In this document: in pieces, positions 20,444 to 29,245 of the stretch | Layout of the letters: each line of letters begins with the position of its first letter | Position numbering within the stretch: position 1 is the stretch's first letter | NCBI GenBank assembly: GCA_947501355.1 | Contig: CANMVA010000001.1 | Location: 1,558,001 to 1,622,000, forward strand | Length of the DNA: 64,000 nucleotides | Direction of reading: 5' to 3' | Source of the DNA: an uncultured Paracoccaceae bacterium | GTDB taxonomy: Bacteria > Pseudomonadota > Alphaproteobacteria > Rhodobacterales > Rhodobacteraceae | The notes under the pieces: generated by a model | What the model was told of the DNA's origin: nothing | The model's input: the letters and a program-made list of their open reading frames with translations, nothing else | Databases searched by the model: none | Program-made: the position numbers and the translations under genes

Positions 20444-20568
20444 GGGTGCAGTCTTTCGTGAAGCAAGTTCTGCACATTAGGGGGCTGCCGGTTCGGGCGA
20501 CAAGCATCGCGGCGCGATATGTCAGCCGCGTCACGGGATGGTGACAGGGTTGCGTCTGCGTGGGAGGT

Positions 20569-21897
20569 TTAGCTTTCGCCCATAAGCTGTTGGTCGAAGG
20601 GATATTTCGTCAGGTTTTCGTAGCCGTCTTCTGTCACAAGCACCTGATCTTCGAGCTTGATCATGAAGTCGCCTCCCTCTTCGCCCACCAGTGCTTCGAC
20701 GCACAGGACCATGCCCGGTTCCAGGTGATAGTCAAACGCGCCTTCCACGAATTTGTCGGGATAGGCGATCAGGGGCCATTCATCACACAGACCGACGCCG
20801 TGCATCCGGCAACCGTATTTGAGCTTGTCATATTTCGGGTCCAACTGGTGGCCGCCAAAGGTCAGCTCGCGGAAAGGCACGCCGGGTTTGAGCAGCGCCA
20901 TGTTCGTCTGGATATGCTCCACCCCGTGGCGCATCGCCTCGATCATGTCCGGGCGGGGGGCGCGGTCGCCGACCCACCAGGTGCGGCTGATATCGACGCA
21001 GATGCCGTAGCTGCCGACCAGATCAGTATCAAAGGCCACGATCTCGTTGTTCTGAATGACGCGCGGGCCGCATTCCTGAAACCAGGGGTTCGTGCGCGGG
21101 CCCGAGGCCAGCAGCCGCGTTTCGATCCATTCACCGCCGCGCTTGATATTCTCGGCATGCAGGACCGCCCAAACGTCGTCTTCTGACAGGCCGGGTTGGC
21201 AGGCGACCTCCATCTCCGCGATGGCCGCTTCGCAGGCATGGGAGGCGCAGCGCATGGCGAGGATTTCGTCCGGCCCCTTGATGGAGCGGGACTTCTCGGT
21301 CACCTCTTCGCCCTCCATGATCTCAAAGCCCTGGGTCTCCAGCGCCCGCAGGCCGTGGAGCATGACCTTGTCGACCGCGAGCCGCATGTTGCCGCCGCCA
21401 TGCTCTTCGATCAGCACCCGCACCTCGTTCGAGAATGCGTCAGCGGCAACATCCACTTTGTCCCCACGGTCGAAATAAAACAGGTCGGCCCCTGCACGCT
21501 GTTCACGCACCAACGGATTGAATTTGCTGAGAAAAGGCGCGTTCTTATAGTCCCAGATCACCATGTAGCCGTCGGCGCAGAGCAGAACGGCGCGGAATGG
21601 ATTATGGGTGTTCCAAAGCTGCATATTGGTGCTGTCGGTCGCGTAGCGAATGTTGAGCGGGTCAAACATCAGCAACCCGCCATAGTCGCGCTCCACGATA
21701 TGCCGGGTCAGGCGCGCCCAGCGATATTCGCGCATGGCCGCAAGGTTGGGCAGGGTCAGCCCTGCCGCTTTCCATTCATCAAAGGCCAGCCTGGTCGGGC
21801 CGATCTCGACCCGGTCGGCGTTGTTCGGGCTGCCGTCGCCAAGGGTTGCGCCTTGCGCGGGGTCGATTTTGCGCTGATCACGGTAATGGGTGTTCAT
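20569..21897 (-). CDS. dddP: DMSP lyase DddP (M24 metallopeptidase-fold)
   Basis: Cleaves dimethylsulfoniopropionate to dimethyl sulfide and acrylate in the cytoplasm. The 442-residue protein has the creatinase/M24 fold. DddP hallmarks are the start NTHYRDQRKIDPAQGATLGD, then LNIRYATDSTNMQLWNTHN, FYFDRGDKVD, ENIKRGGEWIETRLLASGPR, and metal-ligand segments FDTDLVGS, VDISRTWWVG, MHGVGLCDEWP, CVEALVG and KLEDQVLV. An in-frame ATG four codons upstream (21909) exists, but GGAGG precedes ATG 21897 at the right distance and the family starts MN. The divergent neighbour is a haem-dependent N-demethylase-like gene; a 9-bp inverted repeat lies between them. Confidence 0.95.
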   Translation of the reverse strand: MNTHYRDQRKIDPAQGATLGDGSPNNADRVEIGPTRLAFDEWKAAGLTLPNLAAMREYRWARLTRHIVERDYGGLLMFDPLNIRYATDSTNMQLWNTHNPFRAVLLCADGYMVIWDYKNAPFLSKFNPLVREQRAGADLFYFDRGDKVDVAADAFSNEVRVLIEEHGGGNMRLAVDKVMLHGLRALETQGFEIMEGEEVTEKSRSIKGPDEILAMRCASHACEAAIAEMEVACQPGLSEDDVWAVLHAENIKRGGEWIETRLLASGPRTNPWFQECGPRVIQNNEIVAFDTDLVGSYGICVDISRTWWVGDRAPRPDMIEAMRHGVEHIQTNMALLKPGVPFRELTFGGHQLDPKYDKLKYGCRMHGVGLCDEWPLIAYPDKFVEGAFDYHLEPGMVLCVEALVGEEGGDFMIKLEDQVLVTEDGYENLTKYPFDQQLMGES

Positions 21898-21970
21898 TGT
21901 GGCCTCCATGTTGCGTTGATCGTGCTGGACAGCGTGGGGCCTGTCAGGTCAGATCGCGACCTGTCGGGAT

Positions 21971-21997
21971 GTCGCAAACCTCCGGTGAGTTTGCGAC
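21971..21997. promoter_or_regulatory. Inverted repeat between dddP and the N-demethylase-like gene
   Basis: GTCGCAAAC (21971-21979) and its exact reverse complement GTTTGCGAC (21989-21997) flank a 9-bp spacer. A second, weaker repeat AGGTC-N7-GACCT lies at 21946-21962. Both are in the 123-bp gap between two divergently transcribed genes, the normal place for an operator. The regulator is unknown and no regulatory gene is adjacent. Confidence 0.5.
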
Positions 21998-22020
21998 CAA
22001 ATTTGTCGAAAACGGAGCCT

Positions 22021-22800
22021 ATGACCGCTATTTTGCAAGATCATCTGCCGTTCGCGCCCTGGATGCAGGCCGCCTCGGCGCGGATGCCGGGGGTGCAGCC
22101 GATTGCGATGGCGGACTGGTTGCAGGTGGATGAGGCGTATGACGCGCAGTTGGCTGAAAAGGCGCGGCTGCTGAAGGTGCGTGCGTCTGAGGTTCTGGCG
22201 CTGTCAGAGGCGGCAAAGCCCGCCGTACAAGAGCTTTTGGGGGTGGTCCTGACGCAATTGGAGGCGCGCGCCGACTTTATTGTTAAGTCAGATTGCGTGA
22301 TCCGGCCTGATGACCAGCCTGTGCCCATTCGGCGCGATAAGCCCTTGGAAACGCTGGCGGAGATGGTGCAGGAAGATTTTGCGATCCTGATGAAAGAGGG
22401 GGGCGAGCATATCCTGCGCGGCGCGCTTATCGGCTTTCCGGCCAGTTGGTCCTTGTCCGAAAAGCTGGGCCGTCCGCTCTCGGTGATCCATGCGCCGGTG
22501 GAAAGCTACACAAGTGACATGGCGCGCCGGGTGCAGCGGCTTTTTGATGCCGCGCGGGCCGGGGAACCGCTGATGCGCGCCAATGCGTTGATCTATGTGG
22601 AGCCTGAGCTGTTTCAGCCGCGACCGGCAGGGGTCGCAAAGCCCGGTGCGGAGGGCGATCCGGCCTATCTGCGGTCAGAACGGCAGGTGATCTTGCGCCT
22701 GCCTGAAACGGATGCGGTCGTGTTCAGCATCCACACTTACGTAGTTGCTTGGGGTGATCTCACGGAGGCGCAGCGCGCCAGTTGGCCCGCCTCAGGCTGA
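22021..22800 (+). CDS. Haem-dependent oxidative N-demethylase-like protein (DUF3445)
   Basis: A 259-residue protein of the DUF3445/HDMA-alpha family, whose characterised relatives are haem-containing subunits for oxidative demethylation of dimethylamine-type substrates. Family features are the early HLPFAPWMQAASARMPGVQPI, the P-x-PIRRDKPLE region, VQEDFAILM, the SWSLSEKLGRPLSVIHAPV segment and RSERQVILRLPETDAVVFSIHTYV. Related to methylated-amine metabolism, and placed divergent to dddP, so a role in marine methylated-compound use is plausible but inferred. The beta and gamma subunit genes of HDMA are not seen here. Its end overlaps the next, convergent gene by 9 bp. Confidence 0.8.
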   Translation: MTAILQDHLPFAPWMQAASARMPGVQPIAMADWLQVDEAYDAQLAEKARLLKVRASEVLALSEAAKPAVQELLGVVLTQLEARADFIVKSDCVIRPDDQPVPIRRDKPLETLAEMVQEDFAILMKEGGEHILRGALIGFPASWSLSEKLGRPLSVIHAPVESYTSDMARRVQRLFDAARAGEPLMRANALIYVEPELFQPRPAGVAKPGAEGDPAYLRSERQVILRLPETDAVVFSIHTYVVAWGDLTEAQRASWPASG

Positions 22801-23517
22801 TTTCTTAATCGGCGAGATCGCTTTGAGGATCGCCAGAACGACCGAACCGGAGGGCTCTGTTGCGGGCTTTTCGACCTTGGCCTCGGGTTTGGCCTTGGCC
22901 TTGGGTTTCAAGGACGACAGCGCCCGGAGGATGATCGACTTGGACGGCGCTTTTTCGGGCGCCGCGGTGACGATCTCCACCGCGACCGGGTCCGCTTTGG
23001 CTTTCTTTGTAGGCTTGAGCCGTGCCAACAGGCCCAGCACAATAGAGCCGGACGCTGCTTTTTCCGGCGCGGGCTTGGGTGCAGGCGCTGGGGTCGCTTT
23101 GACCTTTTTCTTGGGCATCAAAGAAAGGAATGTGCGTACGATCACAGATTTGGATTGCGGCGCTTCTTCAACTTCGACGTCCTCGTCTTCGACCTCAATC
23201 ACGGATTTTTCCTCCATGATTTCATTGAGATGCGCAAAGAGCGAGCCTTCCTCGTCCTGCGGGGCCTCTGCCTGAACCGGAGCTGCGAGGGGCGTGGCCG
23301 CGTCGGCTTTCGCGGGGGCTGCCGCCACGGGAGCTGCCGCTTCGGGCACGGATTTCAGCGCTGCGATCCTTGCATTAAGTTGATTCAGCAACCCCGCCTT
23401 TTCCTGCGGCGCGTCCATGGAGGCGCGAAACGCCTCGCGCAGGGCGCGGTCGCTTACGGTACAGGCATTGGACGGCGTGTCGATTTTCAGAAACGCAGAC
23501 GGATCTTGTGCAGTCAT
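22792..23517 (-). CDS. Lys/Ala/Pro-rich protein with four internal repeats, uncharacterised
   Basis: A 241-residue protein without signal peptide. Residues about 1-55 are a mixed helical region (SDRALREAFRASMDAPQEKAG, LLNQLNARIAALK), then an Ala/Pro linker and an acidic stretch (EVEDEDVEVEEA). The C-terminal half contains four similar units, each a hydrophobic helix followed by a Pro and a basic patch: KSVIVRTFLSLMPKKKVK, GSIVLGLLARLKPTKKAK, KSIILRALSSLKPKAKAK and GSVVLAILKAISPIKKSA, spaced by Pro/Ala/Glu linkers of 13-18 residues. I know no described family with this plan. Codon use looks like its neighbours. Not homologous to histone H1 by eye, though Lys/Ala-rich tails suggest nucleic acid or membrane binding. 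Confidence 0.72.
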   Translation of the reverse strand: MTAQDPSAFLKIDTPSNACTVSDRALREAFRASMDAPQEKAGLLNQLNARIAALKSVPEAAAPVAAAPAKADAATPLAAPVQAEAPQDEEGSLFAHLNEIMEEKSVIEVEDEDVEVEEAPQSKSVIVRTFLSLMPKKKVKATPAPAPKPAPEKAASGSIVLGLLARLKPTKKAKADPVAVEIVTAAPEKAPSKSIILRALSSLKPKAKAKPEAKVEKPATEPSGSVVLAILKAISPIKKSA

Positions 23518-23601
23518 TGGGCTTCTCCCATGAGTTTGGGAGAGGTTTGACCGAAATTAAGTCGAAATCATGGGAGCGGTGGGGAAATTGCGGGGCAAGG
23601 C

Positions 23602-24747
23602 CTAGCCTGGATAGGCCGGCTCTGGCTGCAACCCGTGTGGCTCGGGGGCGCAGGTCAGCAGATGCGGCAGGTCCAGCGGACGTGTGTCCACATGGGAAGG
23701 GTTCCCGTGCCCGCTCGCGATCCGCTCGACCGGCATGCGCTGGCGCAGGATCTGACGAAAGGCCTCAACCCGCCTCCATGCGTTATCGCCCGAAAACGCA
23801 GCGCTTGTGAGCGTGTCGCGGAACGCCTCGAACCAAAGCGCATAGGCCCCTGCGACGAAAGGGGCGGCGTAAGAGGTGCCGCTTGGTTCGTTATTCACCT
23901 CGTTCTCGGCATGGGTGGCCTTGATGCGCCCATCGGGCATCCGTGTACCTGCGGCGCGATTAATATTCTCGGCCAGAGCCCAGGTATCGACGAAAGGCGG
24001 GTTGGTGTAGCCGCCGCGCGGGTAATGGACCTTGGTCGTCAGATCATCGCGTAGCCCGTAGCCACCCACGGCAATGGTGCGCTGCATCAGGGCGGGCAGC
24101 ACGACAGCGCGGACGACCTGTCCGGCGGCACAGACCACAGGAATGCCCAGCTGGTAGCATCGGTCGATCGCGTTCGTGGTCCGGCGCGAGATGCCGGTCC
24201 AGCCGTTCAGCCCGTAAAGGATCAGAAAGAACGGTGTCAGATCGGGATTGCCCATTGAGATGGTGATGACCCGCGGGCGCGGGTTCAGGGTCAGCGCGTG
24301 TTCGATGGCCATGCCGATCCGCGCGGTGGGATCGGCCCCCAATTGCTGCTCGCGCTGGGTTTGGCGGAAAAGCGGGCCATTGGACACGCGGTAGGGCACG
24401 ACCTTGGCCCCGGGGGCGACGCCTGTGAACTTCGCTGTCGTGCCGATCAGCACGGACAAGGTTTTCACTCCGTGATCGGGGTATTCCGTCTGGCGGGAGA
24501 CCCAATCCGCCCCGATGCGCAGATCGGTTTGCGGGGCGTTGCCATAGGGCGGGCCGGGATCGTAGAAATTCCGACCCAGACCAAACAGCAGGTTTCGGGG
24601 TGGGATGTGGCCCTGAAACCCCAAAGCGGGATGGGCAAAGAGACCTGAATCAATCTGGGCGATGCGCGTGTTAGAGCGCGCCAGCCGCGCGCGTGCCTCC
24701 CGCCAAAGACTGTTCGAGAAATCCGGGTAGCTTTTGAGAAACCGCAT
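23602..24747 (-). CDS. S8-family (subtilisin-like) serine peptidase, no signal peptide
   Basis: A 381-residue protein with the catalytic triad order of subtilases: Asp33 in AQIDSGL, His92 in DHGVKT and Ser292 in GTSYAAPFVAG. The usual oxyanion-hole Asn is replaced: the AAGN motif reads CAAGQ (Gln210). There is no recognisable signal peptide, so it may act in the cytoplasm or be exported by another route. The ATG at 24747 is chosen; a TTG five codons upstream is also in frame, and neither has a strong ribosome site. The C-terminus is Pro-rich. Substrate unknown; activity is uncertain because of the Gln. Confidence 0.78.
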   Translation of the reverse strand: MRFLKSYPDFSNSLWREARARLARSNTRIAQIDSGLFAHPALGFQGHIPPRNLLFGLGRNFYDPGPPYGNAPQTDLRIGADWVSRQTEYPDHGVKTLSVLIGTTAKFTGVAPGAKVVPYRVSNGPLFRQTQREQQLGADPTARIGMAIEHALTLNPRPRVITISMGNPDLTPFFLILYGLNGWTGISRRTTNAIDRCYQLGIPVVCAAGQVVRAVVLPALMQRTIAVGGYGLRDDLTTKVHYPRGGYTNPPFVDTWALAENINRAAGTRMPDGRIKATHAENEVNNEPSGTSYAAPFVAGAYALWFEAFRDTLTSAAFSGDNAWRRVEAFRQILRQRMPVERIASGHGNPSHVDTRPLDLPHLLTCAPEPHGLQPEPAYPG

Positions 24748-24812
24748 GGGCCGAAGGTCCAAATATCTTTAATCAATGACATGCAGCCTAGCACAGCAGG
24801 TGTTTTGACACG

Positions 24813-24840
24813 AAAAAGGGCGCCCTGAAGGACGCCCTTT
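24813..24840 (-). terminator. Rho-independent terminator after glnA
   Basis: GGGCG (24818-24822) pairs with CGCCC (24833-24837), flanked by AAA/TTT, and the minus-strand copy is followed by TTTTTCG. It lies 18 bp past the glnA stop. Confidence 0.85.
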
Positions 24841-24857
24841 CACGCATTTTTCGCGGA

Positions 24858-26264
24858 TTAGCAGCTGTAGTAGAGCTTGAATTCCATGGGGTGGGGTGTG
24901 TGCTCGTAGGCATAGACCTCTTCCCATTTCAGCTCGGCATAGCCTTCCAGCTGGTCTTTGGTGAACACATCACCGGCCAGCAGGAAGTCGCTGTCTTCTT
25001 CCAGCGCTTCCAGCGCTTCGCGCAGCGATGCGCAGACCGTCGGGATCTCGGCCAGCTCTTCGGGCGGCAGATCGTAAAGGTCTTTGTCGGACGAGGGACC
25101 CGGGTCGATCTTGTTCTTGATGCCGTCAAGGCCGGCCATCAGCAGGGCTGCAAAGCACAGGTAGGGGTTCGCTGCCGGATCGGGGAAACGGGCTTCCACG
25201 CGCTTGGCTTTCGGGCTTTCCGCCCACGGGATACGCACACAGCCCGAGCGGTTCCGTGCCGAATAGGCGCGCAGCACGGGGGCTTCAAAGCCGGGGATCA
25301 GACGCTTGTAGGAGTTCGTCGACGGGTTGGTGAACGCGTTCAGCGCTTTGGCGTGCTTCAGGATACCGCCGATGAAATACAGCGCTTCCTGAGACAGGTC
25401 GGCGTATTTGTCGCCTGCGAACAAGGGCTTGCCATCTTTCCAGATCGACATGTTCACGTGCATGCCGGTGCCATTGTCGCCTGCAATGGGCTTGGGCATG
25501 AACGTCGCGGACTTGCCATAAGCCTGTGCGACGTTGTGGATGACATACTTGTATTTCTGCAGGTGGTCGGCCTGCTCGGTCAGAGAGCCGAAGATCAGGC
25601 CCAGCTCGTGCTGGCACGACGCCACTTCGTGATGGTGCTTGTCGACCTTCATGCCCATGCGCTTCATTGTTGACAGCATCTCGGAGCGGATATCCTGTGC
25701 GTCGTCGATCGGGTTCACGGGGAAGTAGCCGCCCTTGATACCGGGACGGTGACCCATGTTGCCCATCTCGTATTCGGTGTCGGTGTTCCACGAGGCGTCG
25801 AGCGCGTCGACTTCGTAGGACACTTTGTTCATCTCGACTGAGAAACGAACGTCGTCGAACAGGAAGAACTCGGCTTCCGGGCCGAAGAACGAGGTGTCGC
25901 CGATGCCGGACGATTTCAGGTAGGCTTCTGCCTTTTCAGCCGTGCCGCGGGGGTCGCGATCATAGGCTTCACCGGTGTCGGGCTCGCAGATCGAACAATG
26001 CACGCAGAGCGTTTTCTCGGCATAGAACGGGTCCATATAGGCACTGGAGGTGTCGGGCATCAGTTTCATGTCGGATTGGTCGATGGACTTCCAGCCGGCA
26101 ATCGAGGAGCCGTCGAACATGAAGCCTTCCTCAAGGAAATCTTCGTCAACCTGATCGGCCATGACGGTCACGTGCTGCAACTTACCACGCGGGTCTGTGA
26201 AACGGATGTCGACATACTCGACGTCTTCATCCTTGATAGTCTTGAGAAAGTCAGCGGTGCTCAT
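24858..26264 (-). CDS. glnA: Glutamine synthetase type I
   Basis: Makes glutamine from glutamate, ammonia and ATP; the main ammonium assimilation enzyme. The 468-residue protein begins [27 protein letters not shown] and has [18 protein letters not shown], the ATP-binding [21 protein letters not shown] and [10 protein letters not shown]. The adenylylation tyrosine lies in [10 protein letters not shown], so control by adenylyltransferase GlnE is expected. glnB is 45 bp upstream on the same strand, the usual glnB-glnA operon of alphaproteobacteria. Confidence 0.97.
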   Translation of the reverse strand: MSTADFLKTIKDEDVEYVDIRFTDPRGKLQHVTVMADQVDEDFLEEGFMFDGSSIAGWKSIDQSDMKLMPDTSSAYMDPFYAEKTLCVHCSICEPDTGEAYDRDPRGTAEKAEAYLKSSGIGDTSFFGPEAEFFLFDDVRFSVEMNKVSYEVDALDASWNTDTEYEMGNMGHRPGIKGGYFPVNPIDDAQDIRSEMLSTMKRMGMKVDKHHHEVASCQHELGLIFGSLTEQADHLQKYKYVIHNVAQAYGKSATFMPKPIAGDNGTGMHVNMSIWKDGKPLFAGDKYADLSQEALYFIGGILKHAKALNAFTNPSTNSYKRLIPGFEAPVLRAYSARNRSGCVRIPWAESPKAKRVEARFPDPAANPYLCFAALLMAGLDGIKNKIDPGPSSDKDLYDLPPEELAEIPTVCASLREALEALEEDSDFLLAGDVFTKDQLEGYAELKWEEVYAYEHTPHPMEFKLYYSC

Positions 26265-26309
26265 GTGACAGTCTTTCCTTTTTTCGAGTTTTGCTGAAAA
26301 TATGGGGGG

Positions 26310-26693
<384 letters not shown>

Positions 26694-26753
26694 TCATTGG
26701 AGGGGACAATTGACTAGGCTGTCCCCAAGGCTATGGCCGCTTGGATTCCCAGA

Positions 26754-26778
26754 TATGTGCCTAAAATTTAGGCACATA
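26754..26778. promoter_or_regulatory. Perfect 12-bp-arm palindrome between glnB and nnr
   Basis: The sequence TATGTGCCTAAA-A-TTTAGGCACATA is a perfect inverted repeat of 12-bp arms around one base. It lies in the 172-bp gap between the divergent genes glnB and nnr, about 106 bp from the glnB start and 43 bp from the nnr start. It looks like a dimer-binding operator. GTGCC/GGCAC halves recall nitrogen-regulator sites in reversed orientation, but no regulator can be named. Confidence 0.55.
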
Positions 26779-26820
26779 GCAACCGCAATGGGCAGTTTGT
26801 GAACAAATGAGGCGCAATCC

Positions 26821-28404
26821 ATGACGAACCTTCTTTCAACTGCACAAATGCGCGCCATTGAGGCGGCAGCGATGGCCTCGGGTGCCGTCAGCGGTCTTGA
26901 GTTGATGGAGCGGGCTGGGGCGGGCGTTGTGGATGCGGTGATGCGGCGGTGGCCGGTGTTTGCGGCGGCCCCACATCGCGCAGTTGTTTTATGCGGGCCG
27001 GGCAATAATGGCGGGGACGGGTTTGTCATCGCGCGCCTGTTGGCCGGGCAGGGCTGGGACGTTGCCTGCTATCTGTTGGGGGAGGCAGCCAAGCTGCCAC
27101 CGGACGCGCGGGTAAACCATGATCGCTGGGTTGCGCTGGGGTCTGTTCAGTCGCTGGACGGTCAGGACCCCGCGATCTTTGAGGGGGCTGATCTGGTCGT
27201 GGATGCGGTGTTCGGGATCGGGATCAGCCGCCCCCTGTCGGAACCTTTGGCGAAACTGCTGAGCAAATGGCGTCCCGCCAAATGGGTCGCGGTGGATGTG
27301 CCGTCCGGGCTGTGCGCCGATAGCGGGAAACTGGTGGGGCGCGAGCTGCCCTTGGCCGGGTTGGCGGATTTGACTGTAACGTTCGAGGCCCCGAAATGTG
27401 GGCATTATCTGGGAGATGGGCCGCTTGTCTGTGGTGCGTTGGAGGTGGTTCCCCTCAATATCGTAAGCCGTGATGCAAGGCGGCGGGCGACCCCCGAGGT
27501 TCAGGGCATCTTGTCAGCAGGGTCAGACGGTATCGTTGATTTGCAAGGCGGACAGACGCAGCGGTATCCGTCCTTAAAGGCGCGCACGGATGGTCACAAA
27601 TATGACCGTGGACACGCGCTCGTTCTGAGCGGCGGGCCTGGAAAGACCGGCGCGGCCCGACTGGCAGCCCGCGGGGCGTTGCGGGTGGGCGCAGGGTTGG
27701 TGACGCTGGGGGTGCCGCCGAGCGCGCAGATGGAAGTGGCCTGTCAGGTCACTGCGATCATGTTGGCTCGGGTGCCGAATGCACTGGCGTTTACGGCGTT
27801 ATTGGAGGATACGCGGCTCAACGCGCTGTGTCTGGGGCCGGGATTGGGCCTGTCTGAAGCTACGCGGGCCTTGGTTCTGGCCGCATTGGAGGCCGAGCGC
27901 CGAGCGGTGTTGGATGCAGACGCGCTGACGGTTTTTCAGGACGATCCAGAGACGCTCTTTGCGAAGCTGCATCGCAACTGTGTGCTGACGCCGCATGCAG
28001 GTGAGTTTGCGCGGCTTTTCCCGGATTTGGCGCAGGCGTGGCGCGATGCGGATGTCATCGGGGAGGCCGGATCGAAAATCACGGCTGTGCAGGCAGCTGC
28101 GGAGCGCGCAGGCTGCACGGTACTTTTGAAAGGGGCTGACACCGTCGTCGCGGATCCTGATGGGCAAACGCGGGTCGTTGCCGCAGTTTCCGCGCGCGCG
28201 GCTCCCATGTTGGCGACGGCGGGGTCCGGCGATGTTTTGGCTGGGTTCATCACGGGGTTGATGGCGCAAGGATATGCGCCCTCTGATGCGGCATCACGCG
28301 CTGCCTGGTTGCATCAGGAATGTGGCCGCGCCTTCGGGCCGGGGCTTATTGCCGAAGATTTGCCTGAGGTTCTGCCGCGGGTTCTCGCGGCAGAGCTGGG
28401 TTAG
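26821..28404 (+). CDS. nnr: Bifunctional NAD(P)H-hydrate epimerase / ADP-dependent dehydratase
   Basis: Repairs hydrated NAD(P)H: the N-terminal domain interconverts the R and S forms, the C-terminal domain dehydrates the S form using ADP. The 527-residue protein has the epimerase (YjeF_N) motifs MRAIEAAAM, GPGNNGGDGFV and DAVFGIGIS in residues 1-215 and the carbohydrate-kinase-like domain motifs ALVLSGGPGKTGAARLA, LCLGPGLG, LTPHAGEFARL, LLKGADTVVA and ATAGSGDVLAGFI in residues 240-525. Divergent to glnB, a neighbourhood that recurs in related bacteria. Its end overlaps the Hint-domain gene by 4 bp. Confidence 0.96.
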   Translation: MTNLLSTAQMRAIEAAAMASGAVSGLELMERAGAGVVDAVMRRWPVFAAAPHRAVVLCGPGNNGGDGFVIARLLAGQGWDVACYLLGEAAKLPPDARVNHDRWVALGSVQSLDGQDPAIFEGADLVVDAVFGIGISRPLSEPLAKLLSKWRPAKWVAVDVPSGLCADSGKLVGRELPLAGLADLTVTFEAPKCGHYLGDGPLVCGALEVVPLNIVSRDARRRATPEVQGILSAGSDGIVDLQGGQTQRYPSLKARTDGHKYDRGHALVLSGGPGKTGAARLAARGALRVGAGLVTLGVPPSAQMEVACQVTAIMLARVPNALAFTALLEDTRLNALCLGPGLGLSEATRALVLAALEAERRAVLDADALTVFQDDPETLFAKLHRNCVLTPHAGEFARLFPDLAQAWRDADVIGEAGSKITAVQAAAERAGCTVLLKGADTVVADPDGQTRVVAAVSARAAPMLATAGSGDVLAGFITGLMAQGYAPSDAASRAAWLHQECGRAFGPGLIAEDLPEVLPRVLAAELG

Positions 28405-28880
28405 GCGAGGACGCTTTCGCTGACCGACAGCTCAAGCCCGTCTGCGTATACGATATGCGGCGTGTCAAATTCCAGCTCGAACAGGGTGACCTGCGCGGCG
28501 GAGGACAGCTCTGCAATAAACTCGCCGTCGATCAACTGGGCTGCCGGAACGATTGCACGTTCCTCGCCATAGATTGCTTTTGCACGCCAGTCGCGGATCA
28601 GGATGCCCTGATCGGCGGGCAGGACCACGTCTCCTTCGGGGCGGGTTGTTCCCAGCGTGCCCGCTTTGATGCGCACCATACGGGCGATGGTCTTGCGCAC
28701 GCGGACCGATTTCAGAATGGCCACACCGCTGTCGCGGGTGATGATGCGGTCGCCGGGGGCGAGATGTTCGACCGGCAATGCACCGTCGAGTGTCAGGATG
28801 GAGGTTCCGGCGATCAGACCGGTTTGCAGATGCGTTGCCGCATCACCGGCGGTGGCCGGTTTGATAGATCCCAGGTGCAT
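28401..28880 (-). CDS. Hint-domain protein
   Basis: A 159-residue protein with a hedgehog/intein-type (Hint) domain. The N-terminal part holds TGLIAGTSILTLDGALPVEHLAPGDRIITRDSG, a hallmark start, although the splicing/cleavage Cys/Ser position reads Ala-Gly-Thr-Ser; then VRKTIARMVRIKAGTLG and LPADQGILIRDWRAKAIYGEE, and ending LFELEFDTPHIVYADGLELSV. Many Rhodobacterales carry several such short Hint_2-type proteins; roles are unknown. No extein-like partner domain is attached. Convergent with nnr. Confidence 0.85.
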   Translation of the reverse strand: MHLGSIKPATAGDAATHLQTGLIAGTSILTLDGALPVEHLAPGDRIITRDSGVAILKSVRVRKTIARMVRIKAGTLGTTRPEGDVVLPADQGILIRDWRAKAIYGEERAIVPAAQLIDGEFIAELSSAAQVTLFELEFDTPHIVYADGLELSVSESVLA

Positions 28881-29139
28881 GGCGTGTTTCCGCTCTTGCT
28901 ATGATAACTGCCTCATTTGTGCGTCAGAATATGGCAACAAAGGGTTACTGTCGTGCCTTTTTTCGCACCATTGCGGGGCATTAGGCGCAAATGAGTCCTT
29001 TTTGCCTCAATCCGGACAGCCGGATGCCCCCTGCAAAACACCGTATTTTGCGTGATTTTCCGCTCGCATCCCGTCAAAGGCTTTGCTAGGACGCGCTGAA
29101 ATTCGGGGTCGCCTGTCGGTGGCCTCGTTTCAGGTTTTT

Positions 29140-29224
29140 GCGGGTGTGGCGGAATTGGTAGACGCACCAGATTTAGGTTCTGGCGCCGCAAGGCGTGGGG
29201 GTTCAAGTCCCTTCACCCGCACCA
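29140..29224 (+). tRNA. tRNA-Leu (anticodon UAG)
   Basis: The 85-base sequence folds into a class II tRNA: acceptor GCGGGTG/CACCCGC, D arm with AATTGGTAGAC, anticodon stem CCAGA/TCTGG around loop TTTAGGT (anticodon TAG, reading CUA/CUN codons), a variable arm and T arm GGGGGTTCAAGTCCC. The terminal CCA is encoded. It sits 21 bp before trigger factor. The 260 bp between it and the Hint gene contains no gene that I can see. Confidence 0.96.
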
Positions 29225-29245
29225 AAGGTAGGAAAAGGATAGCAA

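Noticed and set aside
24748-24762. TTG start for the S8 peptidase
   Set aside because: No better ribosome site than for ATG 24747, and it would add only five residues; left as an alternative.
28401-28880. Possible intein or self-splicing element
   Set aside because: No extein parts and no obvious cleavage Cys/Ser at the expected first position; it is a stand-alone Hint-domain protein.
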